Positions 48,953 to 57,619 of a stretch of DNA of 64,000 nt are shown piece after piece. Below the pieces are notes generated by a model, which saw only the letters and a program-made list of their open reading frames with translations, did not search any database and had not been told where the DNA came from. The position numbers were made by a program, and so were the translations under genes. Position 1 is the stretch's first letter; each line of letters opens with the position of its first letter. The stretch covers positions 186,001 to 250,000 of the forward strand of contig NZ_JAJLQZ010000005.1 of assembly GCF_020991375.1 (NCBI RefSeq), written 5' to 3'. The stretch comes from Glycomyces amatae. GTDB lineage: Bacteria; Actinomycetota; Actinomycetes; Mycobacteriales; Micromonosporaceae.

Positions 48953-49534
48953 TCAGCCCTTCCTGGGCGGCAGCGGGAGCGGCATCGCCGGGAGCCCGTC
49001 GATGCTCACGGGGTTGTGCGGCTTCGACTCGCAGTACTCGGCGAACTCCTCGTCCGTCTTGCGGCCCAGGAACCGCCGCAGCAGCGGGCGCTCCTCCCGG
49101 TAGTCCATGAACGGCACCGCGTAGCCGCAGGTGTCGCTGATGAGCTCGGCGCGCACCACGATGACGGCCCGCACGCCCGGCCCGTCGGTCTCCGCGAAGC
49201 GCGGGACGAGCTCCTCGAAGCGCGGGTCGTCGCGGTAGACGGCCTCGCCGGTGCCGTGGACGCGGACGATCTTCGGCGGGCCGGTGAAGGCGCACCACAT
49301 GAGGGTGATGCGGCCGTTCTCCCGCAGGTGCGCGTGCGTCTCGGCGTGCGAGCCGCCGAAGTCGAGGTACGCCACGGTCCGCTCGTCGAGCACCTGGAGG
49401 GAGCCCTTGTGGCCCTTGGGGGAGAGGTTGACGTGGCCGTCCTCCGCGAGCGGCGCGGAGGCGACGAAGTACACCGGCTGCGCCTCGATGAACTCGCGCA
49501 GGCGCCCGTCGATCACCGGATACGTCCGTCCCAT
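48953..49534 (-). CDS. Pyridoxamine 5'-phosphate oxidase-family protein
   Basis: A 193-residue FMN- or F420-binding split-barrel protein. MGRTYPVIDGRLREFIEAQP starts the fold; FVASAPLAEDGHVNLSPKGH and VAYLDFGGSHAETHAHLREN form the barrel and cofactor-binding strands, and RITLMWCAFTGPPKIVRVHG continues it. The C-terminal part (about 135-193) has DTCGYAVPFMDY. It is not expected to make pyridoxal phosphate, since this subgroup usually consists of redox enzymes of unknown substrate. It is a single gene, convergent with the monooxygenase. Confidence 0.88.
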   Translation of the reverse strand: MGRTYPVIDGRLREFIEAQPVYFVASAPLAEDGHVNLSPKGHKGSLQVLDERTVAYLDFGGSHAETHAHLRENGRITLMWCAFTGPPKIVRVHGTGEAVYRDDPRFEELVPRFAETDGPGVRAVIVVRAELISDTCGYAVPFMDYREERPLLRRFLGRKTDEEFAEYCESKPHNPVSIDGLPAMPLPLPPRKG

Positions 49535-49739
49535 GCCGTGAACCCAGCCTCTCTCCGCTCGGGAATGCCGCGTTCCAACGTAGGCCGCCCCCGGCCCCGC
49601 CCGCAACGGCGTTCCCACCCTCTGCCCGGCGGCGCGGGGGCCCTGTGAGAAATATTTCCGCGGAGGCGATGAATACCGGTGCGCCGGTGCGTCTATACCG
49701 ACGTAAGCAACCCGCACCGCGCGAACCGAGGAGACCGAC

Positions 49740-50177
49740 ATGAGCACCGCCGCGAACAACGAGTCCGGTTACACCTACACCCTCACCGCCGAGGTCGACG
49801 TCCCCGTCGCCACCGTCTGGCGGGCCTGGACCGAGAACGACCACTACGAGGCGTGGAGCTACTCCAAGCCCGGCTCGGTCGAGCTGGACGTCACCGAGGG
49901 CGGCCGCTACGCCTCCACCGTCGTCACCCCCGACGGCCAGGAGTTCCCGATCACCGGCCGCTACATCCAGGTCAGCGAGAACGAGCTGCTCGTGATGGGC
50001 ATGGACGTCCCCGGGGGCGAGGAGGAGGTCATGCGCCTCGACCTGGACGAGCTGGGCGAGGACCGCACCCGCCTGACGATCACGCAGACCTGCCCCACGC
50101 AGGAGGCGCACGACATGGCCAAGCAGGGCAGCCAGATGCTGCTGGACTCCTGCGCCGCCTACGTCACGAAGATCTGA
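49740..50177 (+). CDS. SRPBCC (AHSA1-like) domain protein
   Basis: A 145-residue helix-grip protein with a hydrophobic ligand pocket. TLTAEVDVPVATVWRAWTEN opens the fold, VTEGGRYASTVVTPDGQEFP continues it and RTRLTITQTCPTQEAHDMAK leads to the long C-terminal helix. Such proteins bind lipids or polyketides or act as chaperone activators. A GAGGAGACC sequence precedes the ATG. It is a single-gene unit ended by a strong hairpin. The ligand is unknown. Confidence 0.88.
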   Translation: MSTAANNESGYTYTLTAEVDVPVATVWRAWTENDHYEAWSYSKPGSVELDVTEGGRYASTVVTPDGQEFPITGRYIQVSENELLVMGMDVPGGEEEVMRLDLDELGEDRTRLTITQTCPTQEAHDMAKQGSQMLLDSCAAYVTKI

Positions 50178-50189
50178 TTCCCGCGGAGG

Positions 50190-50224
50190 CGCCGGGGCCG
50201 GGCCGACAGGGCCCGGCCCCGGCG
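50190..50224. terminator. Strong hairpin terminator
   Basis: CGCCGGGGCCGGGCC / GGCCCGGCCCCGGCG form a perfect 15-bp stem with a 5-base loop, 13 bases after the SRPBCC stop. Confidence 0.85.
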
Positions 50225-50262
50225 CGCGTCCGCCTCCGGGCGCCGCGGCGACGGCGGACCCG

Positions 50263-50285
50263 CTTCGTACAATGGTCATACGAAG
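50263..50285 (+). promoter_or_regulatory. Inverted repeat over the -10 box of the beta-galactosidase gene
   Basis: CTTCGTA (50263-50269) and TACGAAG (50279-50285) are exact complements separated by 9 bases. The good -10 sequence TACAAT (50268-50273) lies in the repeat, so a bound regulator would block the promoter. No regulator gene is adjacent. Confidence 0.6.
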
Positions 50286-50317
50286 AGGAAGCGCCACCGC
50301 GAACGGAGAACCCACGC

Positions 50318-52066
50318 ATGAGCCGATTCGCCATCGGAGAGCACGACTTCCTGCTCGACGGCGAGCCCTTCCGGGTGCTCTCGGGCGCGATCCACTACTT
50401 CCGCGTGCACCCCGACCACTGGGCCGACCGCATCCGGAAGGCCCGCCTCATGGGGCTCAACACCATCGAGACCTACGTGCCGTGGAACCTCCACGCCCCC
50501 GAACCCGGCTCCTGGACCGCGGAGGGCCGCCTCGACCTGGACCGGTTCCTGCGGACGGTCGCCGCCGAGGGCATGCGCGCGATCGTCAGGCCCGGCCCCT
50601 ACATCTGCGCCGAGTTCCACAACGGCGGGCTGCCCGCCTGGCTGTTCGCCGACCCCGAGGTCGGGGTGCGCCGCAGCGAGCCGAAGTTCATGGCCGCGAT
50701 CACCGAGTACCTGCGCCGCGTCACCGGCGTCGTCGCCCCGCTCCAGGTGGACGCGGGCGGCCCGGTGATCCTCATGCAGGTCGAGAACGAGTACGGCGCG
50801 TACGGCGACGACACCGGCTACCTCCAGGACCTCACAGCGCTCCTGCGCGGCGGCGGCGTCACCGTCCCGCTCACCACCGTGGACCAGCCGGTGCACGCGA
50901 TGCTCAAGAACGGCTCCGCGCCCGGCCTGCACATGACCGCCTCGTTCGGCTCCCGGTCCGAGGAGCGCCTGGACGTGCTCCGCTCCCACCAGGCCACCGG
51001 GCCGCTCATGTCCTCGGAGTTCTGGGTCGGCTGGTTCGACTCCTGGGGCACGCACCACCACACGACCTCCGCCGAGGACGCGGCGGCCGACCTCGACGCG
51101 CTGCTGCGCCGCGGCGCCTCGGTGAACATCTACATGTTCCACGGCGGCACCAACTTCGGACTCACCAACGGCGCCAACGACAAGGGCACGTACACACCCA
51201 TCGCCACCAGCTACGACTACGACGCGCCCCTCGACGAGGCGGGCTCGCCCACCGCCAAGTACTGGGCGTTCCGCGAGGTCCTGGGCCGCTACACCGACCT
51301 GCCCGAGGAGGTCCCCGCGGCGGCCGGGCCCGCCCCGACGGGCGAGGCGCCGCTGCGCGCCGCGGGCGCGCTCCTGCGGTCGGCGGCGGCGCTGCCCGCG
51401 ACGTCGACGCGCGACGTGCCGACCTTCGCGCAGGTGCGGCACGACGCCGCGTTCCTGCTGCACGAGGCCGGGCCGCGCACCGGGGCGCCGGCCGTGCTCA
51501 CGGTGGGGGAGGTCCGCGACCGCGTCCACGTCGTGGTCGACGGCACCGCGGTGGGCGTGCTCTCGCGGGAGTTCCACGAGCGCGCGCTCGCGGTGCCGCC
51601 GATCCGCGAGTCCCTGGCGCTGCTGGTGGAGGACCAGGGCCGCGTCAACTACGGGCCCCGGATCGGCGAGGACAAGGGCGTCCTCGGCGGGGTGCGGCTC
51701 GACGGCGACCCGGTCGAGGGCTGGCGCACCCGCGCGATGGCCGAACCGGACCTGCTCGCCCTCGCCGGCGAGGCCGGGGCGGCGCCGGCGTCGCTGCCGG
51801 GCCTGACGTACGCGGTCGCCGAGTTCGCGGTGGAGGAGCCCGCGGACCGGTTCCTCGACACCGCGGGCCTCGGCAAGGGCGTCGCGTGGATCAACGGCTT
51901 CTGCCTGGGCCGCTACTGGTCCCGGGGCCCGCAGCGGACCCTGTACGTCCCCGGCCCGGTACTGAGGAAGGGCGTGAACGAAGCGGTGGTCCTCGAACTC
52001 GACGGCGCCCCCGAAGCGGTGCTGCGATTCGCCGAAGGCCCGAATCTCGGACCGCTGGAGTTCTGA
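50318..52066 (+). CDS. Beta-galactosidase, GH35
   Basis: A 582-residue cytoplasmic glycoside hydrolase of family 35 (retaining, TIM barrel), releasing terminal beta-galactose from oligosaccharides. The N-terminal barrel shows SGAIHYFRVHPDHWADRIRK and NTIETYVPWNLHAPEPG. The acid/base is E158 in MQVENEYGAYG and the nucleophile E234 in SSEFWVGWFDSWG; NIYMFHGGTNFGLTNGA follows. The C-terminal 200 residues are jelly-roll domains ending GKGVAWINGFCLGRYWSRGP. It has no signal peptide. CGGAG lies 9-13 bases before the ATG. It has its own promoter with a palindrome; it could take galactose from pectin side chains broken down by the 17-27 kb enzymes, but is not linked to them. Confidence 0.92.
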   Translation: MSRFAIGEHDFLLDGEPFRVLSGAIHYFRVHPDHWADRIRKARLMGLNTIETYVPWNLHAPEPGSWTAEGRLDLDRFLRTVAAEGMRAIVRPGPYICAEFHNGGLPAWLFADPEVGVRRSEPKFMAAITEYLRRVTGVVAPLQVDAGGPVILMQVENEYGAYGDDTGYLQDLTALLRGGGVTVPLTTVDQPVHAMLKNGSAPGLHMTASFGSRSEERLDVLRSHQATGPLMSSEFWVGWFDSWGTHHHTTSAEDAAADLDALLRRGASVNIYMFHGGTNFGLTNGANDKGTYTPIATSYDYDAPLDEAGSPTAKYWAFREVLGRYTDLPEEVPAAAGPAPTGEAPLRAAGALLRSAAALPATSTRDVPTFAQVRHDAAFLLHEAGPRTGAPAVLTVGEVRDRVHVVVDGTAVGVLSREFHERALAVPPIRESLALLVEDQGRVNYGPRIGEDKGVLGGVRLDGDPVEGWRTRAMAEPDLLALAGEAGAAPASLPGLTYAVAEFAVEEPADRFLDTAGLGKGVAWINGFCLGRYWSRGPQRTLYVPGPVLRKGVNEAVVLELDGAPEAVLRFAEGPNLGPLEF

Positions 52067-52090
52067 CCGGCCGGAACGATTCCCGGCCGG
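52067..52090. terminator. Hairpin after beta-galactosidase
   Basis: CCGGCCGG / CCGGCCGG with an 8-base loop, immediately after the stop codon. The remaining gap to 52271 shows no gene. Confidence 0.6.
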
Positions 52091-52271
52091 GTGCGCGTTC
52101 TCGGCGCAGCGGCGTTCTTCCGGCGGCCCGCCCGCCACGGGCTGCCGGTCCCCCGACGCCCCTTCGGGTTCGAAGGCCCTGGCGGGGCGGTGTGAAGGCC
52201 CGTGCCGACACCGCCCGCCCCCGCCTCCCGGTCCGGCGTGCCTGTCGCACCCGGGCGCTAACCTTCCGCTC

Positions 52272-53927
52272 ATGCAGCTCACCGCCCGGCAGCTCAACCG
52301 CGCGACCCTCGACCGGCAGTCGCTCCTCCACCGCGCGCCCGCCGACGTGCTCACCGCCGTGCGCGGCGCCGTCGCCGTCCAGGCCCAGGCGCCCGCCTCG
52401 CCCTACATCGGCCTCTGGAACCGCGTCGCCGGGTTCGACCCCGCCGACCTCGACGCGGCCTTCGCCTCCGGCGCCGTCGTGCGCGGCAACCCCGTCCGCA
52501 TGACCCTCCACGCCGTCGCCGCCGACGAGTACCGCCCCTTCCGCGAGGCCACCGAGCCCTCCCTCTACGCCGCCAAGCTCGGCGCCCGCATCGCCGAGGC
52601 GGGCCTGTCCGCCGCCGAGGCCGCCGGGCACGCCGCCGCGCTCCTCGACTTCGCCGCCGAGACCCGCACCTCCCGCGAGTGCGAGGCCTGGCTCGCCGAA
52701 CGCCTCGGGCCCGCGACCGCCAAGGCCGCCTGGCCGGGCATCCGCCAGTACGCGCCGCTCCTGCGCAGCCCCGGCGGCGGCCCGTGGGCCTTCGGCGAGA
52801 AGGTCGCCCACCGCGCCGCCGCCGACCGCCCCGCGCTCGGCGACCGCGAGGCCGCCGACAAGGCCCTCCAGCACCTCGTGCTCCGCTACCTCGCCGGGTT
52901 CGGCCCGGCCTCGGCCGCCGACGTCGCCCAGTTCGCGATGGTCCAGCGCGGCAGGGTGAAGCAGGCCGTCGCCGCCCTCGGCGACCGGCTGACCCGCTGC
53001 GAGGGCCCGAACGGCGAAGTGCTCCACGACCTCCCCGGCGCCGTCCTGCCCGACCCCGAGACGCCCGCGCCCGCGCGTCTGATGGCCATGTGGGACAACG
53101 TGTTCCTCGCCTACCACGACCGCAGCCGCACCATCCCGCCCGAGATCCGCACCACCGTGATCCGAGGCAACGGCGACGTCCTCCCCATGCTCCTGGTCGA
53201 CGGCCGCGCCGCCGGGCTCTGGCGCGTCACCGACGCCGGGATCGAGGCGACCGCCTGGCTGCCCGTCCCCGACGACGCCTGGGCCGCGCTCGACGCCGAG
53301 GCCCGCGCCCTCACCGCCCTCCTCGACGGCCGCGACCCGGAGGTCTACCGCCGCTACCAGCACTGGTGGAAGCGCCTGCCCGAAGGGCGGACGGTCGTCC
53401 TGGCCGCCCGGTTACGCTTGCGGCCCACCCCTTCGCGACGGAAGGAGCCCGCCATGAGCGGCCGCGAACACCACTACGACGTCACCGTCCGCTGGACCGG
53501 CGACACCGGCAAGGGCACCGCCCGCTACCTCGAGTACGGCCGCGACCACGACATCACCGCCCCCGGCAAGCCCCTCATCAAGGGCAGCGCCGACCCCGCG
53601 TTCCTCGGCCAGAGCGAGCGCTGGAACCCCGAGGACCTCCTGGTCGCCTCGCTCGCCGAATGCCACATGCTCACGTACCTGGCGCTGTGCGCCCGCGAGC
53701 GGATCGTCGTGACCGCCTACGAGGACCGCGCGACCGGCACCATGACCGAGGAGGGCGGCGCCAGCGGCCGCTTCACCGAGGTCGTGCTGGCGCCGGTCGT
53801 GGTCGTCACGGACGCCGCGAAGGCCGAGCGCGCCGCCGAGCTGCACCACGACGCGAACAAGACCTGCTTCATCGCGAACTCCGTGAACTTCCCGGTCCGC
53901 CACGAGCCGGTGATCCGCGTCGAGTAG
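52272..53927 (+). CDS. AlkZ/YcaQ-like winged-helix protein reading into an OsmC domain
   Basis: A 551-residue open frame. Residues 1-385 match the HTH_42 (AlkZ/YcaQ-like) family of winged-helix DNA glycosylases and relatives: QLTARQLNRATLDRQSLL, AVRGAVAVQAQAPASPYIGL, VRGNPVRMTLHAVAADEYRP and WDNVFLAYHDRSR. Typical members end about here (HWWKRLPEGRTVVLA), but no stop codon occurs; the frame continues through a poor linker (RLRLRPTPSRRKEPA) into a complete OsmC domain. The OsmC part has its own ATG (53454) and GGAAGGAG, so it can be translated alone. Either the stop was lost, making a fusion, or the reading frame ends elsewhere in related strains. Confidence 0.78.
   Translation: MQLTARQLNRATLDRQSLLHRAPADVLTAVRGAVAVQAQAPASPYIGLWNRVAGFDPADLDAAFASGAVVRGNPVRMTLHAVAADEYRPFREATEPSLYAAKLGARIAEAGLSAAEAAGHAAALLDFAAETRTSRECEAWLAERLGPATAKAAWPGIRQYAPLLRSPGGGPWAFGEKVAHRAAADRPALGDREAADKALQHLVLRYLAGFGPASAADVAQFAMVQRGRVKQAVAALGDRLTRCEGPNGEVLHDLPGAVLPDPETPAPARLMAMWDNVFLAYHDRSRTIPPEIRTTVIRGNGDVLPMLLVDGRAAGLWRVTDAGIEATAWLPVPDDAWAALDAEARALTALLDGRDPEVYRRYQHWWKRLPEGRTVVLAARLRLRPTPSRRKEPAMSGREHHYDVTVRWTGDTGKGTARYLEYGRDHDITAPGKPLIKGSADPAFLGQSERWNPEDLLVASLAECHMLTYLALCARERIVVTAYEDRATGTMTEEGGASGRFTEVVLAPVVVVTDAAKAERAAELHHDANKTCFIANSVNFPVRHEPVIRVE
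53454..53927 (+). CDS. OsmC-family peroxidase-like protein (internal start of the fused frame)
   Basis: 157 residues from the ATG at 53454, which has GGAAGGAG at good spacing. OsmC/Ohr proteins reduce organic peroxides with two cysteines. The fold is visible in HHYDVTVRWTGDTGKGTARY, NPEDLLVASLAECHMLTYLA, containing the first Cys, and HHDANKTCFIANSVNFPVRH, with the second Cys. A TTACGCT-like element in the linker (53412-53418) could be a -10 box. Alternative product of the longer frame. Confidence 0.82.
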   Translation: MSGREHHYDVTVRWTGDTGKGTARYLEYGRDHDITAPGKPLIKGSADPAFLGQSERWNPEDLLVASLAECHMLTYLALCARERIVVTAYEDRATGTMTEEGGASGRFTEVVLAPVVVVTDAAKAERAAELHHDANKTCFIANSVNFPVRHEPVIRVE

Positions 53928-53991
53928 GCCCGGCTGCCGGACCGCCCGCGCGGCGCGACCCTCGACGGGGCCAGGCCCGGCTCGCGTCCCG

Positions 53992-54747
53992 CTACGCGCC
54001 CGGCCGCGCCTGCTCCAGCGCGCCCAGCGGGTCGAGCGCCAGCCGCTCCGCGGGCAGGCCCGTCTCCCTGCCGATCGCCTTCACCAGCCCGCCGCGCGTC
54101 GCGTACCCCGAGGCCCTGGCCGCCGCGGCCAGCGAGCCGCCGCCCCGCAGCCGCCCGATCGCCAGGTTCAGCCGCGCCCGCGTCCGCCACCGCGTGAACG
54201 GCATCCCCGTCTCCTCCTGGAACAGCCGCTGCACGTGCCGCACGCTGGTGCGGCGCGCCTCCGCGAGCTCCCCGAGCGTCAAGGGCGACAACGCCTCCCG
54301 CGCGATCGCCCGCGCCACGGGATGCTGCGGCAGCACCAGCGGGAAGTACCGGCCGTCGATCCCGCGCAGCACGTCGTCGAGCGCCTCCCGGAACGGCTGG
54401 ATCTGCTCGGGGGTCGCGGGGGCCGCGACCAGCACGGTCGTGATCACATCGGTGAGCGCCGGGACGACCCCCAGGCGCCGCACCCGCTCCGGCGGCGCCG
54501 TCCCCGGCGACAGCAGCGGCCCGAGCGCCACGCCCTCGTCCGAGAGCCGCACCGAGTGCGGCACCCCCGCGGCCAGCCACAGGTTCTCGCGCGCCCGCAG
54601 CCGCACCCGCGCGCCGTCGACCACGAGCTCGGCGGTGCCGATCACGATGTGGATCAGATGCGGCGCTTCATGCTCGTGCGTGTCGTGGCCGAGGAACCGG
54701 ATAGAGTTCTCGGGCACCACGCCGACGAGCGCGGACGTCGAGCGCAT
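53992..54747 (-). CDS. AraC-family regulator with N-terminal cupin
   Basis: A 251-residue regulator. The N-terminal cupin-like domain (GHDTHEHEAPHLIHIVIGTA, LWLAAGVPHSVRLS) may bind a small ligand. The C-terminal HTH_18 region (about 160-235) holds LGELAEARRTSVRHVQRLFQ and AAAARASGYATRGGLVKAIG. The start at 54747 has GGGGGA at good spacing; an ATG six codons upstream has its GGAGG too far away. It diverges from the siderophore-uptake operon, separated by an iron box, and resembles AraC regulators that switch on siderophore uptake when the iron-loaded ligand is present; this role is inferred. Confidence 0.85.
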   Translation of the reverse strand: MRSTSALVGVVPENSIRFLGHDTHEHEAPHLIHIVIGTAELVVDGARVRLRARENLWLAAGVPHSVRLSDEGVALGPLLSPGTAPPERVRRLGVVPALTDVITTVLVAAPATPEQIQPFREALDDVLRGIDGRYFPLVLPQHPVARAIAREALSPLTLGELAEARRTSVRHVQRLFQEETGMPFTRWRTRARLNLAIGRLRGGGSLAAAARASGYATRGGLVKAIGRETGLPAERLALDPLGALEQARPGA

Positions 54748-54816
54748 GCGCGTCCCCCGAATCATGTCGTGTCGGGCGCCTCCCGATGTCGCATGGACGA
54801 GGCCCCCCTCGGATTT

Positions 54817-54835
54817 GGAGGATAGCCTAGCCTTA
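54817..54835. promoter_or_regulatory. Iron box (DtxR/IdeR/DmdR-type)
   Basis: The complementary strand reads TAAGGCTAGGCTATCCTCC and matches the DtxR-type consensus TTAGGTTAGGCTAACCTAA at 14 of 19 positions. It lies 58 bases before the iron-binding lipoprotein gene and 70 bases before the AraC gene. Iron-dependent repression of both directions is expected. Confidence 0.75.
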
Positions 54836-54892
54836 CTTCCGGGGCGCCGCGCCCGGGAGCACCGCCCGTCCCCCGTCCCCGATAGAGGTCCC

Positions 54893-55882
54893 ATGCGTTC
54901 CCCGCGCCCCGCGCTCACCCTGCTCACCGCCGCCCTCGCGGGCGGCGCCCTGGCCCTGGCCGGCTGCTCCTCCGGCGCGGAGGACGCCGCCGCCGACGGT
55001 GAGACCCGCACCGTCGAGACCGAGCAGGGGCCCGTCGAGGTCCCCGCCGACCCGCAGCGGGTCGTCGTCCTCAACTACGCGCTCGCGGGCTACCTCTACG
55101 ACCTCGAGGTCCCGGTCGTCGCGACGATCCCCGAGGACGCCGACGCCGGGGGCGAGTTCTCCGAGTTCTGGGCCGACCAGGCCGAGGAGGACGGCACCGA
55201 GTTCCTGCCGTGGAGCGTCGACGGCTTCGACCTCGAGGCGGTCCTCGACCAGGAGCCCGACCTCATCGTCGCGGGTGGCCTCGGCCTGCCCGGCGCCCAG
55301 GCCGTCGAGGCCTACGAGCAGCTCTCCGAGATCGCCTCGACGGTGATCGTGAGCGGCGCGCTCGCGACCTGGCAGGACCAGTTCTCGTTCCTCGCCGTCG
55401 ACGTGTTCGACAAGGCCGACGCCTACGAGGGCTTCACCGCCGACTACGCGGCCCGCGCCGCCGAGACCGCCGCCGCGATCACCGTCCCGCCCGGCCCCTT
55501 CGCGGTCCTCTCGGTCACCGGCGACGGCACCGTCTACGTCCTCATGGACGACGCCGGGCTGCCGCAGGCCCTCGCCGAGCTCGGCTTCGAACCCGCCCCG
55601 CTCGCGGCCGAGCACGGCTTCGAGCCCTACCGCGAGGGCGGCGACATGTTCGAGCTCTCCACCGAGCAGGTCGCCCAGGTCCTCACCGTCCCGACGGTGT
55701 TCGTGACCGGCTTCAACGCCGACACCACCGACGTCGCGACCCTCATGGAGTCCGACGTGTTCGCCGCGCTCCCCGCCTTCGCGGACGGGAACGCCCACGA
55801 CCTCCCGTACTGGTCCGTCCGCGGCGACTACGACGAGGCGCTGGCCGTCCTGGACCTCCTCGAGCAGCAGTTCGCCGCCTAG
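54893..55882 (+). CDS. Iron-siderophore ABC transporter substrate-binding lipoprotein
   Basis: A 329-residue surface receptor that binds a ferric siderophore and delivers it to the permeases. The lipobox LALAGC is near residue 24, followed by a short Ser/Glu linker. The FhuD/FecB-type fold (class III binding protein) shows VEVPADPQRVVVLNYALAGY, LDQEPDLIVAGGLGLPGAQA and FEPYREGGDMFELSTEQVAQ. AGAGG precedes the ATG. It is first in the operon, followed by the siderophore-interacting protein after 3 bases. The siderophore type is not predictable. Confidence 0.9.
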   Translation: MRSPRPALTLLTAALAGGALALAGCSSGAEDAAADGETRTVETEQGPVEVPADPQRVVVLNYALAGYLYDLEVPVVATIPEDADAGGEFSEFWADQAEEDGTEFLPWSVDGFDLEAVLDQEPDLIVAGGLGLPGAQAVEAYEQLSEIASTVIVSGALATWQDQFSFLAVDVFDKADAYEGFTADYAARAAETAAAITVPPGPFAVLSVTGDGTVYVLMDDAGLPQALAELGFEPAPLAAEHGFEPYREGGDMFELSTEQVAQVLTVPTVFVTGFNADTTDVATLMESDVFAALPAFADGNAHDLPYWSVRGDYDEALAVLDLLEQQFAA

Positions 55883-55885
55883 CCG

Positions 55886-57619
55886 ATGGCCCGCCGACAC
55901 CTCGTCGTCCACCCGCTCGTCCTGCGCCGCGCGCAGGTCCTGCGGGTGGACGACCTCAACCCGCGCACCCGCCGCGTCACCCTCACCGGCGAGCAGCTCG
56001 GCCCGTTCGAACGCGACGGACTCCGCCTGCCCGCCTTCAGGACCGAGGCGTTCGACGACCACGTGAAGCTCGTCTTCGCCGCCGACGGCGACCTCGCGCC
56101 GGTCCTGCCCGTGCAGCTCGAGGACGGCATCGACTGGCCCCCGTCCGAGACCCGCCGCGCCCGCGACTACACGCCCCGCCGCTTCGACCCCGAGGCGCTC
56201 GAACTCGACCTCGAGTTCGTCCTCCACGGCGACGGGCCCGCCGCGGCCTGGGCCGCGGCCGCCGCGCCCGGCGACGACCTCTGGTTCGCCGGACCCAAGT
56301 CCTCCGCGGTCGTCCCCGCCGACGCCGACTGGGTCCTCCTCGCCGGGGACGAGACCGCCCTGCCCGCGATCGCCCGCTACCTCGACGAACGGCCGGTCGA
56401 CGCGCCCGTCCGCGTCGTGGCCGCCGTCCCCGACGAGGCCGCGTACCGCGACCTGCCGACCCGGCCCGGCGACCGCGTCGCATGGGTCAAGGCCACACCG
56501 GGCGACCCCCGCGCGCTCGCCGACGCCGTCCGCGGCCTCGACGCCCCGCCCGGCGAGCCCTACGTCTGGGCCGCCGCCGAGAGCCGCTCGCTCCTCCCGC
56601 TCCGGCGCCGCGTCAGCCGCGAACTGCGACTGCCCAAGTCCCGCAGCAGCATCACCGGGTACTGGCACCGCGAGGACGCCGAAGCGGCCGCGCCGGCCGC
56701 CTCGCTCCAGGCCCCGACCGCCTGGTTCGCCGTCCGCGCCGCCCTGCGCCTGGGCCTGCTCGACTCGCTCGGCGCCGGACCCGTCCCGCTGCCGGCGCTC
56801 GCCGAGCAGCTGGGGATCGACGGCCGCCGACTCGCGACCCTCCTGGAGGTGCTCGCGACCGCCGGGGTCGCCGCCGGGCCCGACCCCGCCGCGCTCGGCC
56901 CGGCGGGGGAGGAGCTCCTGGCCGACGAGCACGCCCGCGAGCGCTTCACGGGCGTCGACGCCGACCGGGTCCTGGCGCTCGCCGAACTCGCCGGGGCGCT
57001 CGAACTGGACGAGCCGGCCTGGTCGCGCGTCCACGGCCGCACCATGCGCCAGTCCCTCGAACGCGACCGGCACCGGTACGAGGAGCTCGTCGAGGACGCC
57101 GAGGGACTGGCGCACCTCGTCAACGGGCTGCCGCGCCTGCCGGTGTGGGGGAGCGGCGCGATGGTCGCCGTCACCGGCCCCGGGGCGGTCGTCCTCGCCG
57201 ACCTCCTGCGCGAGCGCCTCGACATCGACCCGTCCATCGTGGAGTCTCCGGTGCCGCTCGAGGTGCTGCGGCAGGAGAGCGAGCGCTTCCCGCACCGCTT
57301 CAGCGAGCAGTGGCGGTCCACGGGCGTCGCCGCGACCGCGCTCGCCCTGGGGCACCGCACCGACGACGAGGCCGTCGCGCTGCTCACCGAGATGCGCCGC
57401 GCCGCGACGAAGGCCGTGCTCGTCGAGGCGCTGCGGCCCGACGCGCTGGGGCCGGGCGCGGCCCACGAGGCGCTGCTGGGCCTCGCGGCGACCGGCAGCG
57501 CGCCGCGCTCGCCGAGCGACATCGCGGTGCTCGCGGCCGACGCCGGGTGGACGGTGGCCGACAGGCGCCCCCTCGGCTGGGGCGTGGAGTACTTCGCGCT
57601 GGACGGCGCCGTGCAGTGA
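55886..57619 (+). CDS. Siderophore-interacting reductase fused to a methyltransferase-like region
   Basis: A 577-residue protein, twice the usual 270-residue SIP. Residues 1-265 match the SIP flavin reductase family, which releases iron by reducing ferric siderophores: RVDDLNPRTRRVTLTGEQLG, VLLAGDETALPAIARYLDER, AAAESRSLLPLRRR and SSITGYWHR. Residues about 277-335 are an O-methyltransferase-type dimerisation winged helix (WFAVRAALRLGLLDSLGAGP, AEQLGIDGRRLATLLEVLAT), and 420-577 look like the following methyltransferase domain, but the SAM-binding DxGxG reads VAVTGPGA, so methyl transfer may be lost. Its stop overlaps a GTG start (GTGA). Confidence 0.82.
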   Translation: MARRHLVVHPLVLRRAQVLRVDDLNPRTRRVTLTGEQLGPFERDGLRLPAFRTEAFDDHVKLVFAADGDLAPVLPVQLEDGIDWPPSETRRARDYTPRRFDPEALELDLEFVLHGDGPAAAWAAAAAPGDDLWFAGPKSSAVVPADADWVLLAGDETALPAIARYLDERPVDAPVRVVAAVPDEAAYRDLPTRPGDRVAWVKATPGDPRALADAVRGLDAPPGEPYVWAAAESRSLLPLRRRVSRELRLPKSRSSITGYWHREDAEAAAPAASLQAPTAWFAVRAALRLGLLDSLGAGPVPLPALAEQLGIDGRRLATLLEVLATAGVAAGPDPAALGPAGEELLADEHARERFTGVDADRVLALAELAGALELDEPAWSRVHGRTMRQSLERDRHRYEELVEDAEGLAHLVNGLPRLPVWGSGAMVAVTGPGAVVLADLLRERLDIDPSIVESPVPLEVLRQESERFPHRFSEQWRSTGVAATALALGHRTDDEAVALLTEMRRAATKAVLVEALRPDALGPGAAHEALLGLAATGSAPRSPSDIAVLAADAGWTVADRRPLGWGVEYFALDGAVQ

